Shown: in pieces, positions 9,034 through 17,488 of the stretch
Numbering within the stretch: the stretch's first letter is position 1
Layout: each line of letters starts with the position of its first letter
NCBI GenBank assembly: GCA_902492205.1
Contig: CABUKU010000004.1
Location: 62,001 to 126,000 of the forward strand
Source of the DNA: an uncultured Bacteroides sp.
Lineage (GTDB): Bacteria; Bacteroidota; Bacteroidia; Bacteroidales; Bacteroidaceae
DNA length: 64,000 bases
Reading direction: 5' to 3'
The notes under the pieces: generated by a model
Database searches by the model: none
What the model was told of the DNA's origin: nothing
Seen by the model: only the letters and a program-made list of their open reading frames with translations
Made by a program: the position numbers and the translations under genes

Positions 9034-9237
9034 TATCTTAATGTAAATAGCATACACGTGAAAACATAACAATGCCGTCATCATTGTATGCAGATTAAAA
9101 AAACTTAATTGATATAAATAGAAACTACCCCCGAATGGAATTACCCGGGAATAAACAAATGGACAACCTGTGGAACGAGCACAGATTGTTTACTACACCA
9201 AATCCGATTTAAACATTGTTGTCATGGTGCAAAGATA
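9034..9237 (-). promoter_or_regulatory. Promoter and long structured leader of the methyltransferase gene
   Basis: CAAAGATA at 9230-9237 reads TATCTTTG on the minus strand, a consensus -7 element, giving a leader of about 190 nt. Within it GACAAC (start of transcript, 9218-9223) can pair with GTTGTC (9162-9167), and a CTGTG/CACAG hairpin (9168-9184) is nested inside. I do not recognise a known riboswitch class. Confidence 0.4.
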
Positions 9238-9345
9238 TATAAATATTTGGTTTGGATACTTTCTCCTTTCATCTTTTTTAAAAATTAGTTCTTAAAATGA
9301 GATTCGCATAAAGATGTTGTAGTATATTTGTTCCGTCAAACATTT

Positions 9346-10539
9346 TTAGCTGATATTATAACCTGCTTCTACCAATGCTGAACGTATCTCGTCAATGTGT
9401 TCATAGTTGCGTGTTTCCATAACGATACGAAGGTAACAACCATTGATGTCCACACTTTCACTGGCACGTTCGTGGTGAATGGAGATCACATTCCCACCTT
9501 TCTCGGCAATGATGCGGGAAACGTTGAGGAGTTGTCCCGGTTTGTCCATTAACTCTATGGTGAGTGCATAAGAACGTCCGGCTTTCAGTAATCCGCGTTT
9601 GATGACACGTGAGAGAATGGTTACATCTATGTTGCCGCCGGAAATAAGACAAATAACTTTCTTGCCTTTAACCGGAACTTTGTTGAATAACGCTGCGGCT
9701 ACCGATACTGCTCCCGCACCTTCGGCAATAAGCTTTTGTTGCTCGATGAGAGTGAGGATTGCAGTCGATATTTCATCGTCGGTCACTGTAACGATTTCGT
9801 CTACATATTTCTTGCAGAAGTCGAAAGTATGCTCTCCCGGTTCCTTTACTGCAATACCGTCGGCAATGGTATGAACGGATGACAGTTGTTCTATCTTGCG
9901 GTGCTCGATAGAGTTATACATGCTTGCTGCACCGCTTGCCTGCACACCATATACTTTAACATTCGGATTCAGTGATTTGATGGCAAAAGCTATGCCTGAG
10001 ATAAGACCACCGCCACCAACAGGAACAATTACTGCGTCTACATCCGGTAGTTGTTGCAGCAGTTCGATACCGATGGTTCCTTGTCCGGCGATAACATATT
10101 CGTCATCGAAAGGGTGAATGAAAGTATATCCTTTTTCTTCTTTTAGTTGCAGCGCTTTACGGTAGGCATCGTCATAAACTCCTTCTACCAAACATACATC
10201 GGCTCCTAATCGTTTGGTGGCTTCCACTTTCATAATGGGTGCCCCGTCGGGTAGGCAAATAAGTGAATGGATATTGTTTTTGGTAGCTGCCAATGCCACA
10301 CCTTGCGCATGGTTTCCTGCCGAACAGGCTATGACACCGTTTGCTTTTTCTTCGTCCGTTAATTGTGAAATCTTATAATAAGCTCCGCGAACCTTAAATG
10401 AACCTGTGAGTTGCAAGTTTTCCGGCTTGAGATAAATCCGGCATTCGGGATTGATGTGGGGAGCACTGATTAGCTCTGTTTGCCTGATTACATTTTTCAG
10501 GACATAGGAAGCATGATAAATTTTATCTAAAGTAAGCAT
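9346..10539 (-). CDS. ilvA: Threonine ammonia-lyase (threonine dehydratase)
   Basis: A PLP enzyme of 397 residues that converts threonine to 2-oxobutanoate, the first step to isoleucine. The PLP lysine is K49 in LTGSFKVRGAYYK. The SAGNHAQGVA loop and the glycine-rich PVGGGGLISG phosphate loop are present. Residues from about 320 to the end form a single ACT-like regulatory domain (ALTIELMDKPGQLLNVSRI). This is the shorter one-ACT type, not the two-domain E. coli IlvA. It is monocistronic on the minus strand. The product may also feed propionate metabolism, which needs B12, but no direct link is visible. Confidence 0.92.
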   Translation of the reverse strand: MLTLDKIYHASYVLKNVIRQTELISAPHINPECRIYLKPENLQLTGSFKVRGAYYKISQLTDEEKANGVIACSAGNHAQGVALAATKNNIHSLICLPDGAPIMKVEATKRLGADVCLVEGVYDDAYRKALQLKEEKGYTFIHPFDDEYVIAGQGTIGIELLQQLPDVDAVIVPVGGGGLISGIAFAIKSLNPNVKVYGVQASGAASMYNSIEHRKIEQLSSVHTIADGIAVKEPGEHTFDFCKKYVDEIVTVTDDEISTAILTLIEQQKLIAEGAGAVSVAAALFNKVPVKGKKVICLISGGNIDVTILSRVIKRGLLKAGRSYALTIELMDKPGQLLNVSRIIAEKGGNVISIHHERASESVDINGCYLRIVMETRNYEHIDEIRSALVEAGYNIS

Positions 10540-10563
10540 ATACTAATACCTTTTTTCGGACTG

Positions 10564-10571
10564 CAAAGATA
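10564..10571 (-). promoter_or_regulatory. Predicted -7 element of ilvA
   Basis: CAAAGATA is TATCTTTG on the minus strand, an exact TAnnTTTG match 25 bp upstream of the ilvA start codon. Confidence 0.6.
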
Positions 10572-10613
10572 GAGTATTTGGAATAAATACCGTGACGTTT
10601 CATGTTTTTTTAG

Positions 10614-10621
10614 TAAGTTTG
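10614..10621 (+). promoter_or_regulatory. Predicted -7 element of the cobQ-cobD-cbiB operon
   Basis: TAAGTTTG matches TAnnTTTG and lies 20 bp upstream of the cobQ start, divergent from the ilvA promoter. No riboswitch is present between them. Confidence 0.55.
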
Positions 10622-10641
10622 CCGATCTAAAATTCGGAAGA

Positions 10642-12132
10642 ATGAACCAAAGAGTTAAACTTCATCCTATAATGTTTGTCGGAACCGGGAGCGATGTCGG
10701 TAAAAGCATTGTTGCCACAGCTTTCTGTCGCATCTTTTTGCAAGATGGTTATGCGCCTGCACCGTTCAAGGCGCAAAACATGGCACTCAACTCTTTTGCA
10801 ACCCCGGAAGGTTTGGAGATAGGACGTGCACAGGCTGTACAGGCTGAGGCTGCGGGTGTTCCTTGCCACACGGATATGAACCCGCTTCTGTTGAAGCCGA
10901 GTTCGGAACATACTTCACAGGTGGTGCTCAATGGTAAACCTATCGGTAACCGTGATGCTTATGATTATTTCCGTAAGGAAGGAAGGGAAGAACTCCGGCA
11001 AGCGGTGAATGAGGCATTCGACCGTTTGGAACAAAAATATAATCCCGTTGTGATGGAAGGGGCGGGGAGCGTTTCCGAGATTAATCTTCGGGAGACGGAC
11101 TTGGTGAATATGCCTATGGCTATCCATGCAGGGGCAGATGTGATTTTAGTTGCTGATATAGACCGTGGCGGCGTATTTGCCAGTGTGTATGGCAGTATCA
11201 TGTTGCTCAATGAAGAAGAAAAGAGACATGTAAAAGGCATTCTGATTAATAAATTCCGTGGAGATATACGTTTGTTTGAATCGGGAATAAAGATGCTCGA
11301 AGATTTATGTGGAATACCTGTTATCGGGGTATTGCCTTATTATAAAGATATTTATATAGAGGAAGAAGATTCGGTTGCATTGGCTACTAAGAATGTGCAG
11401 GCATCGCATGGAAAGATAAACATTGCAGTGATACTGTTGAGACATCTTTCTAATTTTACCGATTTCAATGTATTGGAGCGTGATCCTCGCGTACATTTAT
11501 ATTATACAAACAATGTAGATGAAATAAAGAAGGCTGATATAATCATTCTTCCCGGAAGTAAAAGTACGCTTTCCGATCTTTATGAACTTCGTCGCAACGG
11601 AGTGGCTCAGGCTGTTATTCGTGCACATCGTGACGGTGCTACGGTAATGGGGATATGTGGCGGATATCAGTTAATGGGGCAGGATGTCTGTGATCCCGAT
11701 CATGTGGAAGGAACTATTGACCGTTTGCCCGGTCTGGGGCTGTTGCCTGTTTCAACTAAGATGACCGGAGAGAAAGTAACCCGGCAAATAAAATTCCGTT
11801 TCCGCGGCTCCAATGCCGGATGCGAGGGATATGAAATTCACATGGGGGAAACAACCCCGGTGGATGCCGAAGATTCTCCGCTTAATGAGCTTGAAGACGG
11901 GCGTAAAGACGGTTACTACGTTGACCGTACCTGTTTCGGAACATACGTTCACGGCATTCTCGATAACCGGGCTTTTGTGGATTGGTTGTTGGAACCTTTC
12001 ACTGATAAGCTGACCGATAAGCCTTTTGACTATAAAGCATTTAAAGAAGAACAATATAACAAGCTGGCGGAACATATGCGAAAGTATGTAAATATTCCGT
12101 TGGTATATAAAATACTACAAAACAATGATTGA
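10642..12132 (+). CDS. cobQ: Cobyric acid synthase
   Basis: This 496-residue amidotransferase (CbiP in Salmonella naming) converts adenosylcobyrinate a,c-diamide to adenosylcobyrate by amidating side chains b, d, e and g. The N-terminal domain carries the P-loop GTGSDVGKS (residues 14-22) and the CobQ text APFKAQNMALNS and MNPLLLKPSSE. The glutaminase domain has the nucleophile Cys339 in VMGICGGYQLMG and the catalytic His437 in GTYVHGILDN. It is first in an operon with cobD and cbiB. Its stop overlaps the cobD start by 8 bp, which indicates translational coupling. Confidence 0.96.
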   Translation: MNQRVKLHPIMFVGTGSDVGKSIVATAFCRIFLQDGYAPAPFKAQNMALNSFATPEGLEIGRAQAVQAEAAGVPCHTDMNPLLLKPSSEHTSQVVLNGKPIGNRDAYDYFRKEGREELRQAVNEAFDRLEQKYNPVVMEGAGSVSEINLRETDLVNMPMAIHAGADVILVADIDRGGVFASVYGSIMLLNEEEKRHVKGILINKFRGDIRLFESGIKMLEDLCGIPVIGVLPYYKDIYIEEEDSVALATKNVQASHGKINIAVILLRHLSNFTDFNVLERDPRVHLYYTNNVDEIKKADIIILPGSKSTLSDLYELRRNGVAQAVIRAHRDGATVMGICGGYQLMGQDVCDPDHVEGTIDRLPGLGLLPVSTKMTGEKVTRQIKFRFRGSNAGCEGYEIHMGETTPVDAEDSPLNELEDGRKDGYYVDRTCFGTYVHGILDNRAFVDWLLEPFTDKLTDKPFDYKAFKEEQYNKLAEHMRKYVNIPLVYKILQNND

Positions 12133-13147
12133 CGGACATGGAGACGACTCCTATAAATTTAAGAAAAAGATAGTAAGTAATTTTAGTTCAAACATATTTC
12201 CTTACGCTGATTTGTCTGGATTGAAAGCACACTTGTGCGAATGTATGAATTCCATATCCTCCTATCCCGAGCCGGAACCTTATACATTGGAAAAGAAGCT
12301 GGCAAAATATCTCGACATTTCCCCCGAAAATGTATTGGTAACTAACGGTGCAACGGAGGCGATTTATTTGATAGCACAAACATTTAAGAACACGACTTCT
12401 CTTATTAAAGGACCGACGTTCAGCGAATATGAAGATGCCTGCCGGATACACGGGCATAAAGTAGCTTATCTAACCAGTGCAGTGGAGAGTGATGTTCCCC
12501 TTGATACCAAGTTAGTGTGGTTCTGCAATCCCGATAATCCAACCGGATTGGTTATTGATGGAGATTATTTCAAGATGGGAGCATCTATAAAAGGCAGCCC
12601 TTATATGGTTTTAGACCAATCTTACGAATATTTTACACAGGAAAATATTCTTTCTGCTAAAGATGCGGTTAAGTTCCCGCGTTTGATGCAAATTCACTCA
12701 ATGACTAAACGTTATGGTATTCCGGGACTTAGATTAGGATATATCACAGCTTCGGCTTCGCTGATAAAAAAAATACGTGCATGCCGTATGCCTTGGTCTG
12801 TTAACCAGTTGGCGATAGAAGCCGGTTATTATATTCTAAGTAAGGGAATTCCCGAAAAGATGACTATGGCTGCCTACTTGGAGGAAACCAAACGTTTTGC
12901 AGACAAGCTTGCTTCATTGGAGATAAATGTATTGCCTACAAGTACTCATTTTATGCTTGTTGGGCTTAGAAAAGGTTATCCCGGTGATTTGAAGAAGTAT
13001 CTGGCTGAGAAACACGGAGTTTTGATACGTGATGCGTCTAATTTCAAAGGATTACCCGAAAATGTTTTCCGGGTAGCCACTCAAACCCCGGAAGAGAATG
13101 ACAAACTCGTTGAGTTGATTGGAAAATGGCTGGATATGGTGCACTGA
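12125..13147 (+). CDS. cobD: Threonine-phosphate decarboxylase (aminotransferase fold)
   Basis: A 340-residue fold-type I PLP enzyme. In cobamide synthesis it decarboxylates L-threonine O-3-phosphate to (R)-1-aminopropan-2-ol phosphate, the linker of the nucleotide loop. The PLP lysine is K195 in HSMTKRYGIPGLRLGY; the NPDNPTG motif and the WSVNQLAIEAG segment are typical of the CobD/HisC group. HisC-like activity is the alternative, but the position between cobQ and cbiB, with overlaps of 8 and 22 bp, makes CobD the clear call. Confidence 0.93.
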   Translation: MIDGHGDDSYKFKKKIVSNFSSNIFPYADLSGLKAHLCECMNSISSYPEPEPYTLEKKLAKYLDISPENVLVTNGATEAIYLIAQTFKNTTSLIKGPTFSEYEDACRIHGHKVAYLTSAVESDVPLDTKLVWFCNPDNPTGLVIDGDYFKMGASIKGSPYMVLDQSYEYFTQENILSAKDAVKFPRLMQIHSMTKRYGIPGLRLGYITASASLIKKIRACRMPWSVNQLAIEAGYYILSKGIPEKMTMAAYLEETKRFADKLASLEINVLPTSTHFMLVGLRKGYPGDLKKYLAEKHGVLIRDASNFKGLPENVFRVATQTPEENDKLVELIGKWLDMVH

Positions 13148-14073
13148 TAGTAGTGGGTGGTTGGGTGCTCGACAAGCTGGTCGGAGATCCTCCCCGTTTG
13201 CCACATCTCATTGTGGGGTATGGCAAACTGATTGCCTTTGGTGAAAAAAGACTGAACAAAGGTAAACACAAAATGCTGAAAGGTGCAGTGTGGTCATTGT
13301 CCCTTATTGTCGGAGTTTATTTGCTTTCCTTTTTCTTTATGAGGGAACTGTTTCGCTGGAATGATTATGTAGCTGTGATTATTGGTGTGATCTGTGTCTT
13401 TTACTGTATTGCAGGCAGTACGCTGATAAAAGAAGTGAAAGAAGTCTTTTATGCGACAGACCGTTCTTTGGAGGAAGGAAGAATACAAGTGGCACGTATT
13501 GTGGGGCGTGATACTTCTGCGTTGGACGGACAACAAATTCGTACGGCAGCCCTCGAAACACTTGCCGAGAATCTGAGTGACGGAGTGGTTGCTCCTTTGT
13601 TTTGGTATATGCTGTTGGGCGTTTCGGGCATATTGGCTTATAAAATGATAAATACCCTCGATTCTATGATAGCTTACAAGAATGAACGCTATCGCAAGTT
13701 TGGATGTTGGGCTGCCCATATTGACGATATTGCCAATTATATTCCTGCCCGTCTCACTGCATTGCTCATGGTGGTGGTGAGTGGAAAATGGAGTGTCTTT
13801 TCCTTTATTCATACATACGGCAATAAACATGCGAGTCCCAATTCCGGTTATCCCGAGTCCGCTCTTGCGGGAATACTTGGTTGTTCCTTTGGTGGTCCGA
13901 ACTATTATTTCGGAGAATTGGTAAGCAAACCATATATTGGAAATAACAAACGCGAACTTACCTCTGCCGATATGCGGAAAGCTGTCTCCATTAATCAACG
14001 GGTAGAGTTTGTGATGCTTGGATTAGTATTGATAGCAGAGTGTTTTTGTTTTTACCTTCAAATGTTCATTTAA
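13126..14073 (+). CDS. cbiB: Adenosylcobinamide-phosphate synthase
   Basis: An integral membrane enzyme of 315 residues that attaches aminopropanol or its phosphate to adenosylcobyrate. Family landmarks are DKLVGDPPRLPHLIVGYGKLI near the N-terminus (compare WxDxxxGDPxxxPHPV in other CbiB), ENLSDGVVAPLFWY, and the ASPNSGYPESALAGIL segment. Several hydrophobic helices are evident (about 50-70, 75-95, 160-180, 290-312). It overlaps cobD by 22 bp. Its last 26 bases, including the stop codon, form the outer end of a 106-bp inverted repeat, so the C-terminal residues FYLQMFI may have been altered by that structure. Confidence 0.94.
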   Translation: MAGYGALIVVGGWVLDKLVGDPPRLPHLIVGYGKLIAFGEKRLNKGKHKMLKGAVWSLSLIVGVYLLSFFFMRELFRWNDYVAVIIGVICVFYCIAGSTLIKEVKEVFYATDRSLEEGRIQVARIVGRDTSALDGQQIRTAALETLAENLSDGVVAPLFWYMLLGVSGILAYKMINTLDSMIAYKNERYRKFGCWAAHIDDIANYIPARLTALLMVVVSGKWSVFSFIHTYGNKHASPNSGYPESALAGILGCSFGGPNYYFGELVSKPYIGNNKRELTSADMRKAVSINQRVEFVMLGLVLIAECFCFYLQMFI

Positions 14074-14164
14074 CTTTTAGTTTCTTCACTATAAATAAGT
14101 TACGATGAACATTTAACTTTTATAATGTCTACTTTATCTTCACGTAATGTTCAAATAAAAAACT

Positions 14165-14251
14165 TTGTCATTGCTGGCTTGAGCGGCAATCTCATCCTCC
14201 CACTTGTTCGGCATTGTGTTAACAGATTGCCGATCAGGTCGGCAATGACAA
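14165..14251. repeat. REP-like stem-loop with 28-bp arms
   Basis: The arms at 14165-14192 (TTGTCATTGCTGGCTTGAGC, then GGCAATCT) and 14224-14251 are inverted copies matching at 24 of 28 positions. TTGTCATTGC-to-GCAATCT text is a common theme of dispersed palindromic repeats in many bacterial genomes. It sits inside the inverted-repeat element downstream of cbiB. Confidence 0.65.
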
Positions 14252-14254
14252 TAG

Positions 14255-14447
14255 TAATCGACTGCATGTTTATTTCAATCAACAGCATGTTTAACCGAAA
14301 ACAACAGGTCATTTAAAAAAAACATAAGGACAACTAAGTGAAAACGACGGGACATTTAAGTGAGTCAGTGTACACTAACAGGTGAGACGGTGTACAGTAA
14401 CTCGGTAGTTACAGTAGTGTAACTGGCAAGAAGACGTAGTGTAACTT
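14255..14447. repeat. 22-bp periodic array downstream of cbiB (locus A)
   Basis: Related short motifs recur about every 21-22 bp: GCATGTTTA twice, GGACAACTAAGTGA and GGACATTTAAGTGA, GTGTACACTAAC (14368) and GTGTACAGTAAC (14390), and GTTACAGTAGTGTAAC (14408-14423). The palindrome centres 14371.5, 14393.5 and 14415.5 are exactly 22 apart, as are 14335.5 and 14357.5. Units on the left are more decayed. No coding frame is credible here. Confidence 0.6.
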
Positions 14448-14861
14448 GGGTTAGACAGGGATTTAATGAACAGAACCGTAGGCTTTTGGCATTTCATTCA
14501 TACTGTAAATATACGAAATATTTCTGTAATTTCCAAATTTCAGGGCAAAACAAGTGCCCAAAAAACACAGCAGTTTACAGTATTTCCTTATTTTTTCTTT
14601 TGAGAGCAACATTCATAAAATGAACATTTCGTGAAGATAAAGTGGAGATTAGAAAAGTTAAACATTCACCGTAATCATCTAAAAAGCAAATGCCTTTATG
14701 TTAAATGAACATTTGAAGGCAAAAACGGATATAACATAACTATTGTTCTTTTCAAGACGAGAAGTACTGTGTTTTATCCAATGGATTGAAAAAAAATCTT
14801 AAGTGGGCGAATATTGGCCGCATTTTCTTCTTCTTTTTTTAAATTGGCTGATAAAATTATA

Positions 14862-14869
14862 TATCTTTG
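14862..14869 (+). promoter_or_regulatory. Predicted -7 element of the histone-like gene
   Basis: TATCTTTG matches TAnnTTTG exactly, 33 bp upstream of the start codon at 14903. It is preceded by an AT-rich stretch. Confidence 0.6.
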
Positions 14870-14902
14870 CCCGCAATTTTATTAATAAATAAGAAAACAA
14901 TT

Positions 14903-15079
14903 ATGAACGAATTAGTAGCAAAAATCAAAGAAACAACAGAAGCATTTTTCAATGATGCTAATCTACAAGCTGAAAAAGGTAACAAAGCTGCAGGCACTCG
15001 TGCCCGTAAAGCATCTCTTGAATTAGAGAAGTTATTGAAAGAATTCAGAAAAGTTTCTCTTGAAGATTCAAAGAAGTAA
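14903..15079 (+). CDS. Histone H1-like protein (Bacteroidetes Hc1 family)
   Basis: A basic 58-residue protein starting MNELVAKIKETTEAFFND, with the conserved middle NKAAGTRARKASLELEKLL. This is the small, abundant histone H1-like family of Bacteroidetes, thought to bind DNA. I take the ATG at 14903 because the promoter lies just before it and the family begins at this residue; the frame's earlier ATG at 14867 falls inside the promoter. It is monocistronic, with its own promoter and a strong terminator. It lacks the long lysine and alanine-rich tail of chlamydial Hc1. Confidence 0.9.
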   Translation: MNELVAKIKETTEAFFNDANLQAEKGNKAAGTRARKASLELEKLLKEFRKVSLEDSKK

Positions 15080-15084
15080 AAAAG

Positions 15085-15126
15085 AATAGGCGGAACAATT
15101 TGATAAATGTTCCGCCTATTTTAATT
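15085..15126. terminator. Bidirectional terminator between the histone-like gene and GH3
   Basis: AATAGGCGGAACA pairs with TGTTCCGCCTATT, followed by TTAATTTT on the plus strand and by CTTTTTTAC on the minus strand. The convergent GH3 gene ends 4 bp beyond it. Confidence 0.88.
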
Positions 15127-15129
15127 TTC

Positions 15130-17481
15130 TCAGAAAGATAAATTAAAATCTTTCTTTAGTTTTATATCATTTGAAGAAGAACCTATCATAACTTCAAACT
15201 CTCCCGGTTCCACAACTAACTTCATATCTTTATTATATAAAGCAAGGTCTTTTTCGCCTAAAACAAAGGTTACTTTCCGGCTTTCACCTTTTTTCAATGC
15301 TATGCGCTCAAATGCTTTTAGCTGAATAGGAGCAGTGACAACGGAGCTGACTTTATCGCACACATATAGTTGGATAACTTCTTCGCCATTCCGATTACCC
15401 GTATTTGTTACTGTGCAACTGATCGTTTGGAGATTGTCCTTGTTGTTACCCGGTATAAGCTCCAGATTGCTGTAAGTAAAGTTTGTATAGCTCAGTCCGT
15501 AACCGAATGGATGAAGCGGGGTTGCTTCACCTTCCACATAGTTGCGGTATTTTCCTTGCGAATAAAACAAGGGTAATTGACCTTCACTGCGGGGAATGGA
15601 AACCGGTAAGCGTCCTGCCGGATTATAATCTCCAAACAAGATGTCGGCGATGGCTGCACCACCTTGTTCGCCGGGATACCATGCGGTTAATAATGCTTGT
15701 GCTTTTTCTGCTGCAAGATTCATGTTGAGCGGACGTCCCTGTATATAGATAACTATCAGGGGTTTGCCGGTTGCTGCAACAGCTTTTATTAATTTTTCCT
15801 GATCCCCTAATAAGCGTAATGTATTGCGGTCATATCCTTCACCGCAATCCATGTCGGAAAGTAATTGGTCTGTACTGCCGGAAACTGTAGCAGCACCCGT
15901 GGCAATGTATTTAGTTTTAAAGTCGCGTGCACTCGAACCTCCTACAACCAGTATCACTGCATCCGATAAACGGGCAGCGTTTACACAAGATTCAATGTCG
16001 GTTTGCGTAGTGTCGCGAATGGCACAACCTTTCACATAAGTGACTTTGGTAGTGGGCGATACTGTTCTGCGAATACCATCTAAAACGGTGGTTACTTCTT
16101 TGCGTTCCTGTGGGGCAGTATAGTCGCCTAACTGGTTATACATGACATCGGCATTCGGACCGATAACGGCTATACTCTTTATATCTTTACTTAGAGGAAG
16201 TATTCCGTTGTTCTTTAATAAGATGGTTCCTTGACGGGCTACTTCACGTGCCAGTTCCTTGTGTTCGGGAGAACGCACAAGCTTTTTCGCCTGTTCGGGA
16301 GACACATAAGGGTTTTCAAACAGCCCCATACGGAATTTAAGGCGTAACACATTTGCCACTGCTTTGTCGAGTGTATCCATAGTAACAAGTCCTTCGTTCA
16401 GCGCTTGCAACAGCTTCTTGCCATAGGCATTTCCGCCTAAATCCATGTCTACCCCGGCATTGAGGGCAAGTGCTGCGGCTTCTTTTATGTCGGCAGCTAC
16501 GCGGTGTGAGTTGGCAATACCCTCGATACTTCCTAAATCGGAGTAAACTAATCCGTCGAATCCCCATTGTTTCCGGAGAATGGAATCGAGTAGAAAACCA
16601 TTGGCTGTGCAAGGAACTCCGTCTACGGAGTTATAGGATGTCATAACTGTTCCTGCTTTCCCTTCTTCAACTGCTTTCTTGAATGGTGCAAGATAGTCAC
16701 TGAGGAGCTGGCGGATTCCCACGTTGGCGCGTTCGCCGTTGTGGCCTGCTTCCGGGATTCCATATGCGGCAAAATGTTTCAATGTGGAATAAACGTGTTT
16801 ACCGTCATTCTGTGCAGTGCCTTGCATTCCTTTTACGAAAGCCGTTCCCAGTATGCCTGTCAGAACAGGATCTTCGCCGAATGTTTCTTCCATGCGCGAC
16901 CAGCGAGGTTCACGGGCTATGTCGAGTACGGGACCGTAACCGATGTTTGAACCTTGCAAACGGGCTTCGAGTGCGATGGCTTCTCCCATTTCCCGTATCA
17001 GCTTTTCGTTCCATGTACTTGCTTGTGCGAGCGATGTTGGAAAAACGGTTGTTCCGATAGCCATATGTCCGTGTGGGCACTCTTCGGCAAATAGTACAGG
17101 AATGCCTAAACGGGTATTTTCAACGGCATATTTCTGTAAAGCGTTCAGTGCTTTCGCTGCCAGCTCGGGATTCAAACCTGTTTCCAATGTCTTTTGAGTC
17201 CAGGGATCGGCTCGGAGAACTGCCCAGAAAGAGCCGATCGGCATGCTGTCCATATGTTTTTTATATTCTTCGGAAGCAATTACTCCTTTGTTGGTTTTAG
17301 TGTACATTTCCCAACCGAGTGGACAGCATAGCTGACCTACTTTTTCTTTCGCCGTCATGCGGCCGAGCAGGTCGTTGATTCGTTCTTCCGTGGGTACGGA
17401 TGCATCTTTATAACGAGGCTGTGCCGAGATACTTCCACCTAATAGAACAGATAAACCTATTAATAAAATATGTCTTTTCAT
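15130..17481 (-). CDS. Exported GH3 beta-glycosidase
   Basis: This is a 783-residue glycoside hydrolase family 3 enzyme. A signal peptide (to ISAQ, about residue 20) targets it to the periplasm. The TIM-barrel domain follows (about 35-370) with the nucleophile Asp in GLVYSDLGSIEG, then the alpha/beta sandwich domain (about 400-600) and a C-terminal fibronectin III-like domain (about 660-775, ending KKDFNLSF). The fold matches BglX-type beta-glucosidases and beta-xylosidases; the exact sugar cannot be told from the sequence. It starts 7 bp after the GH29 gene and is the last gene of the unit cobC-GH29-GH3. Confidence 0.88.
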   Translation of the reverse strand: MKRHILLIGLSVLLGGSISAQPRYKDASVPTEERINDLLGRMTAKEKVGQLCCPLGWEMYTKTNKGVIASEEYKKHMDSMPIGSFWAVLRADPWTQKTLETGLNPELAAKALNALQKYAVENTRLGIPVLFAEECPHGHMAIGTTVFPTSLAQASTWNEKLIREMGEAIALEARLQGSNIGYGPVLDIAREPRWSRMEETFGEDPVLTGILGTAFVKGMQGTAQNDGKHVYSTLKHFAAYGIPEAGHNGERANVGIRQLLSDYLAPFKKAVEEGKAGTVMTSYNSVDGVPCTANGFLLDSILRKQWGFDGLVYSDLGSIEGIANSHRVAADIKEAAALALNAGVDMDLGGNAYGKKLLQALNEGLVTMDTLDKAVANVLRLKFRMGLFENPYVSPEQAKKLVRSPEHKELAREVARQGTILLKNNGILPLSKDIKSIAVIGPNADVMYNQLGDYTAPQERKEVTTVLDGIRRTVSPTTKVTYVKGCAIRDTTQTDIESCVNAARLSDAVILVVGGSSARDFKTKYIATGAATVSGSTDQLLSDMDCGEGYDRNTLRLLGDQEKLIKAVAATGKPLIVIYIQGRPLNMNLAAEKAQALLTAWYPGEQGGAAIADILFGDYNPAGRLPVSIPRSEGQLPLFYSQGKYRNYVEGEATPLHPFGYGLSYTNFTYSNLELIPGNNKDNLQTISCTVTNTGNRNGEEVIQLYVCDKVSSVVTAPIQLKAFERIALKKGESRKVTFVLGEKDLALYNKDMKLVVEPGEFEVMIGSSSNDIKLKKDFNLSF

Positions 17482-17488
17482 TGGTATG

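Larger units (their letters stand above)
14048..14726. repeat. 679-bp element bounded by 106-bp imperfect inverted repeats
   Basis: The left arm 14048-14153 and the right arm 14621-14726 are inverted copies, equal in length and co-linear. The outer 27 bp differ at one position (TACCTTCAAATGTTCATTTA in the left arm, G for the first A in the other), the inner 50 bp match at 43 positions, and the 29-bp middles are diverged. The left arm contains the last bases of cbiB. The interior has no credible gene; it holds a 28-bp stem-loop, a 22-bp periodic array and a second inverted pair TACTGTAAA/TTTACAGTA (14501-14509, 14574-14582). No target-site duplication is evident. Confidence 0.75.

Noticed and set aside
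9323..9330. TATATTTG as a plus-strand promoter
   Set aside because: It matches TAnnTTTG but no plus-strand gene follows; ilvA runs the other way.
13294..13998. A 234-codon open frame on the minus strand opposite cbiB
   Set aside because: It is a shadow of cbiB, which has clear family motifs and couples by overlap with cobD; the antisense translation is low in recognisable structure.
14048..14726. A phase-variable invertible promoter
   Set aside because: The arms are inverted, but no outward promoter of the capsule-type arrangement and no adjacent invertase gene are seen; left as a structural element.
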